A stretch of 64,000 nucleotides of DNA from Arthrobacter sp. Y81 (GCF_002929335.1 NZ_PJIL01000004.1:215818-279817); one strand, 5' to 3'. Positions 34,155 to 43,099 are shown, counted from the stretch's first letter. Numbers and translations: made by a program. Notes: generated by a model from the letters alone, not told the origin.

Positions 34155-36347
34155 ATGAATCCCCTGCACCTCCGCTCCGCCGGCACCAGCCTGGTGATCA
34201 GCTTCGACAGCGGGGAGGCCGAGGTCATTCACTGGGGCGCCGATCTGGGCGCTTCACTCCCTGATCTGGCCATCCTCGGCGAAGCTATCCCCAATTCAGC
34301 CATCGACGCCACCGTCCCTGCCGGGCTGCTGCCGCAGGCATCCTCCAGCTGGCGCGGACGCCCGGCACTGCGCGGGCACCGGATCGCCGACGGCGTTCCC
34401 GGCTACGACTTCTCCGTCCGCCTCCGCGCTTCGGCCGTCGAATTCGGCGAAAATTCCGCCGTCATTCTTCAGTCCGATCCTGATGCCGGCATCACCGTGG
34501 AGTCCACCCTGGAACTGCACGACGGCGGCCTGCTGGAAATGCGCCACACCGTCACCAACACCGGCACATCACCCTTTCAGCTCGACGAACTGGCCACCGT
34601 GCTGCCGGTGGCTCCTGACGCCGTCGAACTCCTTGACCTGACCGGCCGCTGGTGCCGTGAACGCCACCCGCAGCGCCGGGCCATCCAGCAGGGCACCTGG
34701 GTGCGGACCGGCCGGCACGGACGCACCGGCCACGACTCCTCCCTGCTGCTGGCCGCTGGCACGGCAGGCTTCGGCAACCGCCACGGCAAGGTCTGGGCCA
34801 CCCACCTTGCCTGGAGCGGCAACCACGAACAGTTCGCGGATAGCATCGCGGACGGACGTACAATGATCGGCGGCTCCGAATTGCTGGGCCCGGCCGAAGT
34901 CGTCCTCCAGCCGAACGGCAGCTACACCACTCCCGCGCTCTTCGCGGCGTACTCGGACCGCGGCCTGGACGGCATCAGCGAAGCCTTCTACAGCTGGTTC
35001 AGGAACCGGCCGCACCATGTGTTACCTGCAGCTACCGCCAAGGCCGGATCCGGCAAGGCCCGCCCGGTGGTGCTGAATGTATGGGAAGCCGTCTACTTCA
35101 ACCACGACCTCGACACGCTGATCGAACTGGCAGATTCCGCGGCGGACCTGGGCGTGGAGCGCTTCGTCCTCGACGACGGCTGGTTCCGCGGCCGCCGGAA
35201 CGATCAGGCCGGACTGGGCGACTGGTACGTCGACGAAGGCCTGTGGCCCGCCGGCCTGACCCCGCTGATCGATGCCGTCACCTCCCGGGGCATGGAGTTC
35301 GGCCTCTGGGTCGAGCCGGAGATGATCAACCTTGACTCCGACATCGCGCGCGCCCATCCGGAGTGGATCGTCGGCCCCTCCGCGCTGTCGCACAAGGACG
35401 GCGGCCGGCTGCCGCTGGCGTGGCGCCACCAGCACATCATTGACCTGGTCAACCCCGAGGCCTGGCAGTACATCTTCGACCGCATCGACGCCCTGCTCCG
35501 CGAAAACAACATCAGCTACCTGAAGTGGGACCAGAACCGGGACCTGACCGAGCACGGCCACGCCGGGCGATCCTCCGTCCATGAACAGACCCTCGCGGCC
35601 TACCGGCTGTTCGACGAACTCAAGAAGGCCCACCCGGGCATCGAGATTGAAAGTTGCTCCTCCGGCGGCGCACGCGTGGACCTGGGCATCCTGGAACGGA
35701 CCGACCGGATCTGGGGCTCGGACTGCAACGATGCCCTGGAACGCCAGACCATCCAGCGCTGGACCGGGCTCGTGGTACCGCCGGAACTGGTGGGCGGCCA
35801 CATCGGCCCCACCACGTCCCACACCACGGCCCGCACGCACGACGTTTCGTTCCGCGCACTCACTGCCCTGTTCGGCCACTTCGGCCTGGAATGGGACGTC
35901 CGCCAGGTCCACGGCGCCGAGCGGGAAGAGCTCAAGCGCTTCATCGGCATCTACAAGGAGCACCGCGGCCTCATCCACTCAGGCCGGATGGTCCACGCGG
36001 ACGTGGCCGAGGATTCGCTGATGTTCCATGGTGTGGTTTCGCAGCGTCCCGCCGCACCGGGTGAAACTGCCGCCCTGTTCACCTTGGTTAGCACCAAGAC
36101 CGCTTTTGCCGAGCAGCCGGGACGCATCGCCGTGCCGGGACTCGAACCGGAGGGCAACTACCGCGTGGAGGCCATCTTCCCGACGCCGGGCGACGCCGAC
36201 TATGCGCACAACTTCACGCAGGTGCAGCCGCCGGCGTGGCTGGCCGCCGGAGCAGAAGCCAGCGGCCGGTTCCTGGCCGAGGTGGGCCTGCCGATGCCCG
36301 TCCTCAACCCGGAGCACGCGCTGCTCCTGCGCTTCACCGCCGCGTAA
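34155..36347 (+). CDS. alpha-galactosidase, GH36
   Basis: 730 aa, the usual length. N-terminal beta-sandwich (1-~290), then the (beta/alpha)8 domain: FVLDDGWFRGR, GLWVEPEMIN, the nucleophile Asp459 in YLKWDQNRD, ESCSSGGARVDLG, and the acid/base Asp523 in WGSDCNDALERQ. A C-terminal beta domain follows. No signal peptide, so it is intracellular and acts on imported galactosides, releasing galactose. AAAGAGAA precedes the ATG. Last gene of the operon, ending at a strong terminator. Confidence 0.93.
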   Translation: MNPLHLRSAGTSLVISFDSGEAEVIHWGADLGASLPDLAILGEAIPNSAIDATVPAGLLPQASSSWRGRPALRGHRIADGVPGYDFSVRLRASAVEFGENSAVILQSDPDAGITVESTLELHDGGLLEMRHTVTNTGTSPFQLDELATVLPVAPDAVELLDLTGRWCRERHPQRRAIQQGTWVRTGRHGRTGHDSSLLLAAGTAGFGNRHGKVWATHLAWSGNHEQFADSIADGRTMIGGSELLGPAEVVLQPNGSYTTPALFAAYSDRGLDGISEAFYSWFRNRPHHVLPAATAKAGSGKARPVVLNVWEAVYFNHDLDTLIELADSAADLGVERFVLDDGWFRGRRNDQAGLGDWYVDEGLWPAGLTPLIDAVTSRGMEFGLWVEPEMINLDSDIARAHPEWIVGPSALSHKDGGRLPLAWRHQHIIDLVNPEAWQYIFDRIDALLRENNISYLKWDQNRDLTEHGHAGRSSVHEQTLAAYRLFDELKKAHPGIEIESCSSGGARVDLGILERTDRIWGSDCNDALERQTIQRWTGLVVPPELVGGHIGPTTSHTTARTHDVSFRALTALFGHFGLEWDVRQVHGAEREELKRFIGIYKEHRGLIHSGRMVHADVAEDSLMFHGVVSQRPAAPGETAALFTLVSTKTAFAEQPGRIAVPGLEPEGNYRVEAIFPTPGDADYAHNFTQVQPPAWLAAGAEASGRFLAEVGLPMPVLNPEHALLLRFTAA

Positions 36348-36384
36348 GTCACCGCCGCGCAGGTCACGGCTTCGCCGTTTCCAC

Positions 36385-36426
36385 AAAAGCCTGCCGGCCG
36401 GGTAACCACCCGGCCGGCAGGCTTTT
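36385..36426. terminator. strong bidirectional terminator
   Basis: A 19-bp perfect stem (left arm 36385-36403, right arm 36408-36426) around the loop AACC. The arms begin with AAAA and end with TTTT, so it serves both the alpha-galactosidase (+) and the convergent secreted-protein gene (-). Confidence 0.9.
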
Positions 36427-36442
36427 CTGCCCTCAGGCTCAC

Positions 36443-37396
36443 TTAGCGGGCATCGACGAGGACCACTTCGTACTTGCTGGCCCCGGGAACTCCGAACTTC
36501 GCGTTGACCGCGGCGAGCGTATCGCCAAACACTGCCGCCGTCGTCGGGATCTGGAAGTCGGGGCTGGTGATGACGTCCCTGACCTCGAAGGAGTCCAGCC
36601 GGGAGTCCAGGCGGACGCGGCTGACCTGGTTGATCATGTTCTGTACCGCCCAGAGGGTGTTCCCCTTCACCACAATGCCGTCCACGTACGGCAGGCTGTC
36701 ACCGGTGATGTCAGCACTGGCACCCGAGTCCGGGTCCACCGTGTACAGGGCCTGGTTGGCGGTGTGTGCCACGATCAGTGTCCGTACGCCACGGACGGCC
36801 GCGATGCCGTTGAGGTTGAAGGCCTCGGGAGTCTCTGCCGCCGGGCCGGTCAGCGTGAGTGTTTTGACGGCGTCGCCCGGTTTGCCGTGGCGATCCACCG
36901 GGACAAAGTACAGCTCGCCCTTCGTGGAGTTGGTGAACCAGGCCCCGTCGTCCGTGACCGCGACGTCGTTGATGAAGGCAGGATCCCCGGTCAGCTGGTA
37001 GGTGGCCACGGTCTTTCGCGTGTCAGTGTCGTAGACATAGGCCTGTCCGGTGGCGCCCCCGGCCACGAAGAGCAGGTCGTTCTCCACATCCACTTTCATG
37101 CCCACTGCCATCCGGCCATCGGGTACGTCTATGTAGAGCCTGGCGGTGCCCCTGCGGATATCGCCGCGGAAAATGTCCCCCTTGAAGAGGTCCCCGGCGA
37201 AGAAGGTTGTGCCTTTCCCCTCGGCAATGCCTTCGGCGGATGAGGCCCCCGGAAGTTCAATCACCTTGTCATGGCCGTTTGCTGACGGCGGCCCGGCAGA
37301 CGCCACGGGCGCCGGGATTAAGAGTGCCGCAAGGGCCACGAGTCCCACGGCGGCACGGCGAATTGTTTGTCCTGAATCCTCATTTTTCCGGCGCAT
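36443..37396 (-). CDS. secreted beta-propeller-like protein (SMP-30/NHL-like)
   Basis: 317 aa. Sec signal peptide (RRAAVGLVALAALLIPAPVASA, cleavage after ASA). The mature protein has repeated blade-like units of ~45 residues, e.g. GMKVDVENDLLFVAGGATG, INDVAVTDDGAWFTNSTKGE, LNGIAAVRGVRTLIVAHTAN and VDGIVVKGNTLWAVQNMINQ, characteristic of six-bladed propellers of the gluconolactonase/SMP-30 type. Similar proteins are sometimes labelled superoxide dismutase, but I see no metal motif for that. Role unknown. ATG 37396 with GGAGAG upstream. Confidence 0.7.
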   Translation of the reverse strand: MRRKNEDSGQTIRRAAVGLVALAALLIPAPVASAGPPSANGHDKVIELPGASSAEGIAEGKGTTFFAGDLFKGDIFRGDIRRGTARLYIDVPDGRMAVGMKVDVENDLLFVAGGATGQAYVYDTDTRKTVATYQLTGDPAFINDVAVTDDGAWFTNSTKGELYFVPVDRHGKPGDAVKTLTLTGPAAETPEAFNLNGIAAVRGVRTLIVAHTANQALYTVDPDSGASADITGDSLPYVDGIVVKGNTLWAVQNMINQVSRVRLDSRLDSFEVRDVITSPDFQIPTTAAVFGDTLAAVNAKFGVPGASKYEVVLVDAR

Positions 37397-37582
37397 GATG
37401 ACGCTCTCTCCAGATCGGGCTTTCCGCGCGAGCTGACCGGTACGGGAGCTCCGCACGATGGTCCTTCAAGTGTAGGCACCGCCACAACGGGTGGCCAGAG
37501 GCGCAGGCTGGCCTACGCCCGCGTGCTGTGGCCCGCCCGCTCAGGCAGCCGTAAAGAACAACGCGCACAGCACGCAAAGCGA

Positions 37583-37588
37583 TAGATT
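37583..37588 (+). promoter_or_regulatory. leaderless-type -10 box for aroQ
   Basis: TAGATT, 7 nt before the ATG at 37596. Confidence 0.5.
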
Positions 37589-37595
37589 GGCACAC

Positions 37596-38072
37596 ATGAC
37601 TGAAGCCTCCCCCGCCACCGATGCCGGCCGCGGCACCATCCTGGTCCTCAACGGGCCCAACCTGAACCTGCTGGGAACCCGAGAGCCGGAGAAGTACGGC
37701 ACGGCAACCCTGGCCGACGTCGAACAGCTCGCCAAGGACGCCGGTGCGGCCCACGGCGTGGAGGTTGAATGCTTCCAGTCCAACCACGAGGGTGCGCTGG
37801 TTGATGCGATCCACGCCGCGCGGGGCAAGGCCATCGGCATCGTCCTCAACGCCGGAGCGTACACGCACACGTCCGTAGCCATCCGCGATGCCATCTCCGC
37901 AGTGCAGGTGCCGGCCGTGGAGGTTCACATCACCAACGTGCACGCCCGCGAGGAGTTCCGGCACCACTCCTACCTCTCGGACATCAGCGAGGCCGTGATC
38001 GCCGGCGCCGGCGTCATGGGCTACCGCTTCGCCGTCGAATACCTCGCAGAGCTGCATGCCGGCAAGGCCTGA
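37596..38072 (+). CDS. aroQ: 3-dehydroquinate dehydratase, type II
   Basis: 158 aa. Catalyses 3-dehydroquinate to 3-dehydroshikimate in the shikimate pathway. Family motif [20 protein letters not shown] (about 15-34) with the active-site loop Arg and Tyr, the substrate-binding [17 protein letters not shown] and [20 protein letters not shown] with catalytic His. The N-terminus has a short Ala/Ser extension. A leaderless-type promoter decides the start. The DUF2332 gene begins 1 nt after its stop. Confidence 0.95.
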   Translation: MTEASPATDAGRGTILVLNGPNLNLLGTREPEKYGTATLADVEQLAKDAGAAHGVEVECFQSNHEGALVDAIHAARGKAIGIVLNAGAYTHTSVAIRDAISAVQVPAVEVHITNVHAREEFRHHSYLSDISEAVIAGAGVMGYRFAVEYLAELHAGKA

Positions 38073-38073
38073 G

Positions 38074-39114
38074 ATGCCATCCGCCGGTGCGGGGAAGGCG
38101 GGCACGGCGGACTGGTACCGGAACTTCGGCACTGTTGACGCGCCGGGTTCCTCCCCTTGCTACGCCGAATGGTCGCTGGGAATCGCCGGCGATCCCGGAC
38201 TGATCCGCCGCATCGATGAATGGCCGCACAACAAGCGTCAGCCCCTGCTGATCCTGGCCGCCGCGCGCTTCCTCGGCGCCGGAATCACTCCGTACCCCGA
38301 ATTCCGCGAGTTCCTGCTGGCCCGCTGGGACGAGGTCACCAGGATTGTGCTCTCCCGCGCCACCCAGACCAACGAGGCAGGCCGCTGCGCCACCCTGCTG
38401 CCGTCCCTCGCCGGCATCGCCGCGGCCGAAGGCCGTCCGCTCGCCCTGATCGAGGTGGGAGCGTCGGCCGGCCTGGCGCTGTTTCCGGACAAATATGCCT
38501 ACGAGTACGACGACGGCACGTCCGTCACGCGGCTGGCTCCGGGCCCGGATGCCCGGCCAGCGGCGGACGGACCGCCCGTCCTGCGGTGCACGGTGTCAGG
38601 TGCCGTCCCGCTCCCCACGGAACTCCCCGAGGTGGTGTGGCGGGCCGGAATCGACCTGAGCCCCCTCGACATCAGCAATCCCGACGACGTCGCCTGGCTG
38701 GAGGCCCTCATCTGGCCCGAGCAGGACTTCCGCCGCGACCGGCTCCGCCGGGCCATCGCCGTAGCGCAGCAGGACCCGCCGCTCCTGGTGGCAGGTGACC
38801 TGAACGAACAGCTCGTTGCCCTGGCGGCCCAAGCACCCTCCGATGCAGCCCTGGTGGTGTTCCACAGTGCCGTGATGGCCTACCTGGACGCCTCGGAGCG
38901 GCAAGCGTTCAGGGCGACGATCGGCAGGCTGGCGGCAGAGCGCGGTTGCCACTGGTTGTCCAATGAAGGCCACACGGTGATCGCCCAGGCGGACGGCTCG
39001 GTAGTGGTGCCGGAGATGGATGAGGCCCGGCTGCGGGGCCGCTTCCTGCTGCTCCAGGACGGAGTTCCGGCGGCCATCGCCGGACCGCACGGCCAAAGCC
39101 TGGAGTGGCTCTAG
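38074..39114 (+). CDS. DUF2332 protein
   Basis: 346 aa. Actinobacterial family of unknown function: WYRNFGTVDAPGSSPCYAEW, LSRATQTNEAGRCATLLPSL, LALIEVGASAGLALFPDKYA (about 128-147), and C-terminal VFHSAVMAYL. The GASAGL glycine-rich loop is reminiscent of Rossmann/SAM-binding folds, but no activity is established to my knowledge. Begins one base after aroQ, so it is translationally coupled. Confidence 0.85.
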   Translation: MPSAGAGKAGTADWYRNFGTVDAPGSSPCYAEWSLGIAGDPGLIRRIDEWPHNKRQPLLILAAARFLGAGITPYPEFREFLLARWDEVTRIVLSRATQTNEAGRCATLLPSLAGIAAAEGRPLALIEVGASAGLALFPDKYAYEYDDGTSVTRLAPGPDARPAADGPPVLRCTVSGAVPLPTELPEVVWRAGIDLSPLDISNPDDVAWLEALIWPEQDFRRDRLRRAIAVAQQDPPLLVAGDLNEQLVALAAQAPSDAALVVFHSAVMAYLDASERQAFRATIGRLAAERGCHWLSNEGHTVIAQADGSVVVPEMDEARLRGRFLLLQDGVPAAIAGPHGQSLEWL

Positions 39115-39170
39115 GCGCAGCGGCGGCAGCGCTGCCATATCCGGTGGCCCAGCTACTTCTGGACGCGCTG

Positions 39171-40355
39171 CTACTTCTGGATGCACTGCCCGGACGACAC
39201 GGCACTGCTCAGACCCGCTGCCTGGGCAGCGACCGGTCCAAGATCGTCCATGGTGATGGCGAAGCCCATGTCGGCATCCGAGGTGGCCTTGGCGAATATC
39301 ACACCGGCGACCAAGCCGTCGGTGGTCAGGAGCGGCCCGCCCGAGTTGCCCGGCTGGACATCGCCGGCAAGCCGGTAGACGTCTTCGGATGCCGCATTGT
39401 TGCCGTAGATGTCCGGCACGAGGACAGTGGCGATGTCCTGCACTGTGGCCGGTTTGGACTGGAACGGCCCGCCGTGCGGGTAGCCGGCGAAAGCGGCCGG
39501 GCTGCCGGCTGGCAGGTCGGCGCTCAGCTGGAGCGGGGACGACGGCAGGCCGTCAACGGCAAGGATGGCAAGGTCGTGCTGGCTGTCGAAGTAGACCACC
39601 CTGCCTGGCATGGCTCCTCCGCCGGGGATCTCGACCACGGGCTGCGACACGCCCGCCACCACATGGGCGTTGGTCACAACGCGCCCCGGCGACACCACGA
39701 AGCCGCTCCCGGTCTGGTTCTGGCCGCACTGGTAGGCAGTACCGGCGATTTTCAGGACCGACTCCCCCGCCCGGTTCAGGGCCGGCGTGTCGGTGTTCGC
39801 GTTGGGAACGGCCACCTGCTGGCCCTGGCCGAGACCCTCGATGAGCGTGGGAATGCCGTCACCGATCACCGTGGAGCGCAGCTGCGCCACGGCCGTTTTC
39901 ACCGGCACGGGGGTGAGGCCGTCGATGAAGCGGATGACCTTGGACTCCGCCAACTGCTGGGACACAAACGGAACGCCCAGCGCGCTGATGCTGAAGGACA
40001 GCATGGACATGACCAGTGCGGCCACCACCACGTTGACGCCGCCGCCCACCACGCGGTCCATGGCCCGCAGCGGCTGGATCCGCACGGCACTGCGGATTTT
40101 GCGGCCGATCATGGTTCCCAGCGCATGCCCCAGGACCATCAGCACGACGGCGGTAGCCACAATCGCGGTGAGCCTCCAGCCGCTGTCCTCCACGAGGTTG
40201 CTGACGATCGGCACGGACACGAAGGCGGCCACGGCGCCGACAACAAACCCGGCGATGCCGCCAAGCGTCACCAGGAAGCCATTGCGAAGGCCATAGATCA
40301 GGTAGGACAGCAGCGTCAGGATCAAGGCCAGGTCCAAGATGGTCAAGCCGAACAC
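39171..40355 (-). CDS. marP: MarP-type membrane serine protease (CvpA domain plus trypsin-like domain)
   Basis: 394 aa. N-terminal CvpA-like domain with four membrane helices (about 5-130), then an extracytoplasmic chymotrypsin-like protease with the triad in TNAHVVAG (His), HDLAILAVDG (Asp) and QPGNSGGPLL (Ser). A pair of cysteines (YQCGQNQ and the C-terminal SGQCIQK) could form the disulfide seen in the mycobacterial enzyme, which protects cells against acid stress. The GTG start has GAGGAG upstream. It is divergent from crp. Confidence 0.92.
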   Translation of the reverse strand: MFGLTILDLALILTLLSYLIYGLRNGFLVTLGGIAGFVVGAVAAFVSVPIVSNLVEDSGWRLTAIVATAVVLMVLGHALGTMIGRKIRSAVRIQPLRAMDRVVGGGVNVVVAALVMSMLSFSISALGVPFVSQQLAESKVIRFIDGLTPVPVKTAVAQLRSTVIGDGIPTLIEGLGQGQQVAVPNANTDTPALNRAGESVLKIAGTAYQCGQNQTGSGFVVSPGRVVTNAHVVAGVSQPVVEIPGGGAMPGRVVYFDSQHDLAILAVDGLPSSPLQLSADLPAGSPAAFAGYPHGGPFQSKPATVQDIATVLVPDIYGNNAASEDVYRLAGDVQPGNSGGPLLTTDGLVAGVIFAKATSDADMGFAITMDDLGPVAAQAAGLSSAVSSGQCIQK

Positions 40356-40626
40356 ACGGGCTCCTCACGAAACAGGTAAGCCCCAATTCTAGTGGCGAAG
40401 CCTGACAGTTTGCCGACGACGGGCGGACCCGGGCGCAACCCGCAAGACGCTCCCAAACGCTGTGCAAAACCCTCCCAAAGCCAGCTCCGGTAGGCCCGGT
40501 TCAGCCCGGGAAGGGCCTCCAGGGCCCCGTTTCAGGCGTTTCGCGTGCCAAGTACGTCACAGAAGCTTCAAAATTCTGAAACAATGGCTGAAGCGCCCCA
40601 GCCGACACATTTACTCAGGAGATTTC

Positions 40627-41304
40627 ATGGACATCGAGGTATTGCGCCGCGCACCCTTATTTGCCACGCTCGACGACGAAGCATTCCGACTGCTCACGGA
40701 CGAACTCACAGAGGTGGACCTGTCACGCGGAGCATCGGTTTTCCGTGAAGGCGACCAGGGTGATCAGCTCTACTTCATCGTCTCCGGCAAGGTGAAGCTT
40801 GGCCGCACGTCCCCGGACGGACGCGAGTCCCTGCTGGCCATCCTTGGCCCGGGCGAGCTCTTCGGCGAAATGGCACTGTTTGACCCGAGCCCGCGCACCG
40901 CCACGGCAACTGCCGTCTCGGAGACCCGCCTCGCCGGCCTGAAGAACGAAAGCCTCAACGCCCTGCTGCGCACCCGCCCGGAAGTTTCGGCCCAGCTGCT
41001 GCAGGCCCTGGCCCGCCGTCTGCGCCGCACCAACGATTCCCTTTCGGACCTCGTGTTCTCCGACGTTCCGGGCCGCGTGGCCAAGGCACTGCTGGACCTG
41101 GCCGACCGCTTCGGCCGCCCGGCAACCGACGGCGTCCTGGTGGCCCACGAGCTCACCCAGGAAGAACTCGCCCAGCTGGTGGGTGCGTCCCGCGAAACCG
41201 TGAACAAGGCCCTGGCCGAGTTCGTGCAGCGCGGCTGGCTCCGCCTCGAAGCCCGCGCCGTCGTGATCCTGGACATGCAGCGCCTCCGCCAGCGCTCCCG
41301 CTAG
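40627..41304 (+). CDS. crp: Crp/Fnr-family regulator (Crp/GlxR type)
   Basis: 225 aa; AGGAGA before ATG 40627. N-terminal cyclic nucleotide-binding domain with VFREGDQGDQLYFIVSGKVK and the phosphate-binding cassette GPGELFGEMALFDPSPRTAT (about 78-97). C-terminal winged helix-turn-helix LTQEELAQLVGASRETVNKA (about 178-197) with the RE...K recognition helix of CRP. It should bind TGTGA-N6-TCACA sites, several of which are in this window. Orthologous in context to Rv3676. Confidence 0.93.
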   Translation: MDIEVLRRAPLFATLDDEAFRLLTDELTEVDLSRGASVFREGDQGDQLYFIVSGKVKLGRTSPDGRESLLAILGPGELFGEMALFDPSPRTATATAVSETRLAGLKNESLNALLRTRPEVSAQLLQALARRLRRTNDSLSDLVFSDVPGRVAKALLDLADRFGRPATDGVLVAHELTQEELAQLVGASRETVNKALAEFVQRGWLRLEARAVVILDMQRLRQRSR

Positions 41305-41335
41305 TTCCGGACGCGCAAAATACGCTGCGAACCAT

Positions 41336-41379
41336 AAAGAGAATGGCGGCACCCGGATCCGGGTGTCGCCATTCTCTTT
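41336..41379. terminator. bidirectional terminator between crp and the NUDIX gene
   Basis: A 22-bp stem (arms 41336-41357 and 41358-41379, one G-T pair) centred on GGATCC. The arms begin with AAAGAGAATGG and end with CCATTCTCTTT, usable on both strands for the convergent genes. Confidence 0.85.
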
Positions 41380-41406
41380 GCGTGTCTTCAGGAAAATAGC
41401 GCGTCG

Positions 41407-42318
41407 TTAACGCTCCCGCTGGGGCTCGCCGGCAACCGTCTTGGCGGCCTCGACTTCGAGCATCAGGGTGCCGTTTTCTTCGACCAGCTTCGGCTGGTAC
41501 ACGTGGGCCTTGCGCTTATAGCTCAGGTAGGCGATGCAGCCGTTGGCGGCGGCCATTTTCTCGAGCATGATTTCGGAACCGGGCACCAGCAGCTGGCCGA
41601 GCTTCAGGCCGGTGGTGTTTTCCTGGCCCACTTCGTCGCCCAGGGCAGTGGTGTCGCGTTCGGCGATGACCTTGCTGGCGCAGACCCAGCGGCCCCACAC
41701 GCCCTTGCTTCCCAGCAGGGTGGGCTGCTGGTTCACGGGCACGGTGGCGGCGAAGTAGCGGGTGTTGAAGCGGCGGTGGGTGAAGTCCGGGCTGAGCCAG
41801 TTGACCAGCGGTTTGAGCAGGTCGGAGCGGATGGACAGGCCGCGCTTGGCCAGGACGTCCGTGAAGGATTTCTCCTGGTTGGCCACGGCTTCGCGGGCGC
41901 GCATCCATTCCGGGGTGGAGGTGGCTTCCACCGTGGTGGAAAAGTCCGGGCCGGCCAGCAGGACGCCGGTCTCCTCGAAGAGTTCGCGGATGGCGCCCAC
42001 CACGTAGCGGCGCGCCAGCCCGACGTCGTCCGTTCCCATCTGCTCCGCCCAATGCTGCGCTGTGGGGCCAAGCCAGCCCACGGCGTCGTCGTCGGACGCC
42101 TCGAGGGAGCCGCCGGGAAAGGCGAGCACACCGAGCGGGGAAGAACCAGGGCGGTAGCCCAGCCAGGTTTCCAGTCCTGTGGGCGCATCGCGCAGCAGGA
42201 CAACGGAGGAAGCGGGACGGGCGGCACGTGGTGTCCGCTCGCCGTGTTCGAGCCAGCTTTGTGCTGCCCCCTCGAGATCGGGAGGCAGCACAAACAGGCG
42301 ACGGGCTAACTGGGGCAA
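41407..42318 (-). CDS. NUDIX hydrolase with inserted Nudix box (NUDT19-like)
   Basis: 303 aa. The Nudix box is split: AFPGGSLEASDDDAVGWL then about 35 residues of insertion before GAIRELFEETGVLL (about 111-124). A comparable insertion is known in eukaryotic NUDT19-type CoA diphosphatases. The remainder includes WLSPDFTHRRFNTRYFAATV. Substrate is not certain. It follows the RidA gene by 16 bp, in the operon DUF4177-ridA-NUDIX, and is convergent with crp. Confidence 0.82.
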   Translation of the reverse strand: MPQLARRLFVLPPDLEGAAQSWLEHGERTPRAARPASSVVLLRDAPTGLETWLGYRPGSSPLGVLAFPGGSLEASDDDAVGWLGPTAQHWAEQMGTDDVGLARRYVVGAIRELFEETGVLLAGPDFSTTVEATSTPEWMRAREAVANQEKSFTDVLAKRGLSIRSDLLKPLVNWLSPDFTHRRFNTRYFAATVPVNQQPTLLGSKGVWGRWVCASKVIAERDTTALGDEVGQENTTGLKLGQLLVPGSEIMLEKMAAANGCIAYLSYKRKAHVYQPKLVEENGTLMLEVEAAKTVAGEPQRER

Positions 42319-42334
42319 GGGAAGTGACCGGCCC

Positions 42335-42904
42335 TTAGCTAAATTCGGCGATCAGTTCGACTTCCACCGGCGAGTCCAGCGGCAGGACCGACACGCCGAC
42401 GGCGGAGCGGGCGTGCTGGCCGGCGTCGCCCAGGACTTTGCCCAGGAGTTCCGACGCGCCGTTGATGACTCCCGGCTGACCCGTAAAGGACGGATCGGAG
42501 GCCACAAAGCCAACAACCTTGACGATCCGGGTGATGCGGTCGAGGTCGCCGATCACGCTCTTGACGGCCGCAAGCGCATTGACGGCACAGACTGCGGCAA
42601 AGCGCTTGGCGTCTTCGGGAGACACCGTGGGCTCGTCCGCGAAGCCTTCAGTGCCCGTGGACACCTTGCCCGTAGCTTCGAGTTTGCCGTTAATAAAGGG
42701 CAGCTGTCCGGAGGTGTAAACGTGGTTCCCGGAGATGATGGCCGGCACGTAGGCAGCCACCGGGGCCGCGACCTCCGGAAGGGCCAGTCCCAGCTCGGCC
42801 AGCCGCTGTTCGACGGCGGATGCCGGCGCTCCGTTTTCCGCGCCGGGGGCCGGATTTTCGGCGTGGGCCGGGGTTTCCGGAGCCGTGCCTGCAGGGCTTG
42901 TCAT
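42335..42904 (-). CDS. RidA-family protein (enamine/imine deaminase type)
   Basis: 189 aa, longer than the usual ~130-155. The N-terminal ~28 residues are a Pro/Ala/Glu-rich extension (ETPAHAENPAPGAENG), then the RidA fold: AAYVPAIISGNHVYTSGQLP, VSPEDAKRFAAVCAVNALAA and the C-terminal VSVLPLDSPVEVELIAEFS. The active-site Arg of classical RidA is not evident at the expected place (HARSAVGVSVLPL), so it may belong to the non-deaminase subgroup. Starts 2 bp after the DUF4177 stop. Confidence 0.85.
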   Translation of the reverse strand: MTSPAGTAPETPAHAENPAPGAENGAPASAVEQRLAELGLALPEVAAPVAAYVPAIISGNHVYTSGQLPFINGKLEATGKVSTGTEGFADEPTVSPEDAKRFAAVCAVNALAAVKSVIGDLDRITRIVKVVGFVASDPSFTGQPGVINGASELLGKVLGDAGQHARSAVGVSVLPLDSPVEVELIAEFS

Positions 42905-42906
42905 AA

Positions 42907-43062
42907 CTACTGCTTCTCCCTCTTGAGGTAGGCAACGAGGCCGTTGCCGTCAGGACCGGTGACGACCTGGACGAGCTCCCAGCCGTCCTCTCCCCACTGG
43001 TCCAGGATCTGCTTCGTGGCGTGAATAATGAGCGGAATCGTGGCGTACTCCCATTTGGTCAT
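42907..43062 (-). CDS. DUF4177 small protein (51 aa)
   Basis: Reads MTKWEYATIPLIIHATKQIL, then DQWGEDGWELVQVVTGPDGN, then GLVAYLKREKQ. WEY at the start and DGWELVQV in the middle are typical of DUF4177. It is first in an operon with ridA and the NUDIX gene, and its 3' end (AGGGAGAAG) provides the ribosome-binding site for ridA. TAGTCT lies 7 nt before the ATG, giving a leaderless transcript. Confidence 0.85.
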   Translation of the reverse strand: MTKWEYATIPLIIHATKQILDQWGEDGWELVQVVTGPDGNGLVAYLKREKQ

Positions 43063-43069
43063 GAGCTAA

Positions 43070-43075
43070 AGACTA
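43070..43075 (-). promoter_or_regulatory. leaderless-type -10 box for the DUF4177-ridA-NUDIX operon
   Basis: TAGTCT on the minus strand, 7 nt before the ATG at 43062. Only 37 bp separate this start from the divergent PBP start, so two leaderless promoters sit back to back. Confidence 0.5.
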
Positions 43076-43086
43076 GTCCTTGCCGG

Positions 43087-43092
43087 TAAAGT
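43087..43092 (+). promoter_or_regulatory. leaderless-type -10 box for the PBP gene
   Basis: TAAAGT, 7 nt before the ATG at 43100. Confidence 0.5.
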
Positions 43093-43099
43093 GGAAAAC

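Noticed and set aside
36443..37396. Superoxide dismutase
   Set aside because: Proteins of this type are sometimes given that name, but no Cu/Zn or Mn/Fe ligand motif is visible; blade-like repeats fit a propeller.
40546..40561. CRP autoregulation site TGCCA-AGTACG-TCACA
   Set aside because: Only one half-site is good; 8 of 10 matches in GC-rich DNA is weak without conservation data.
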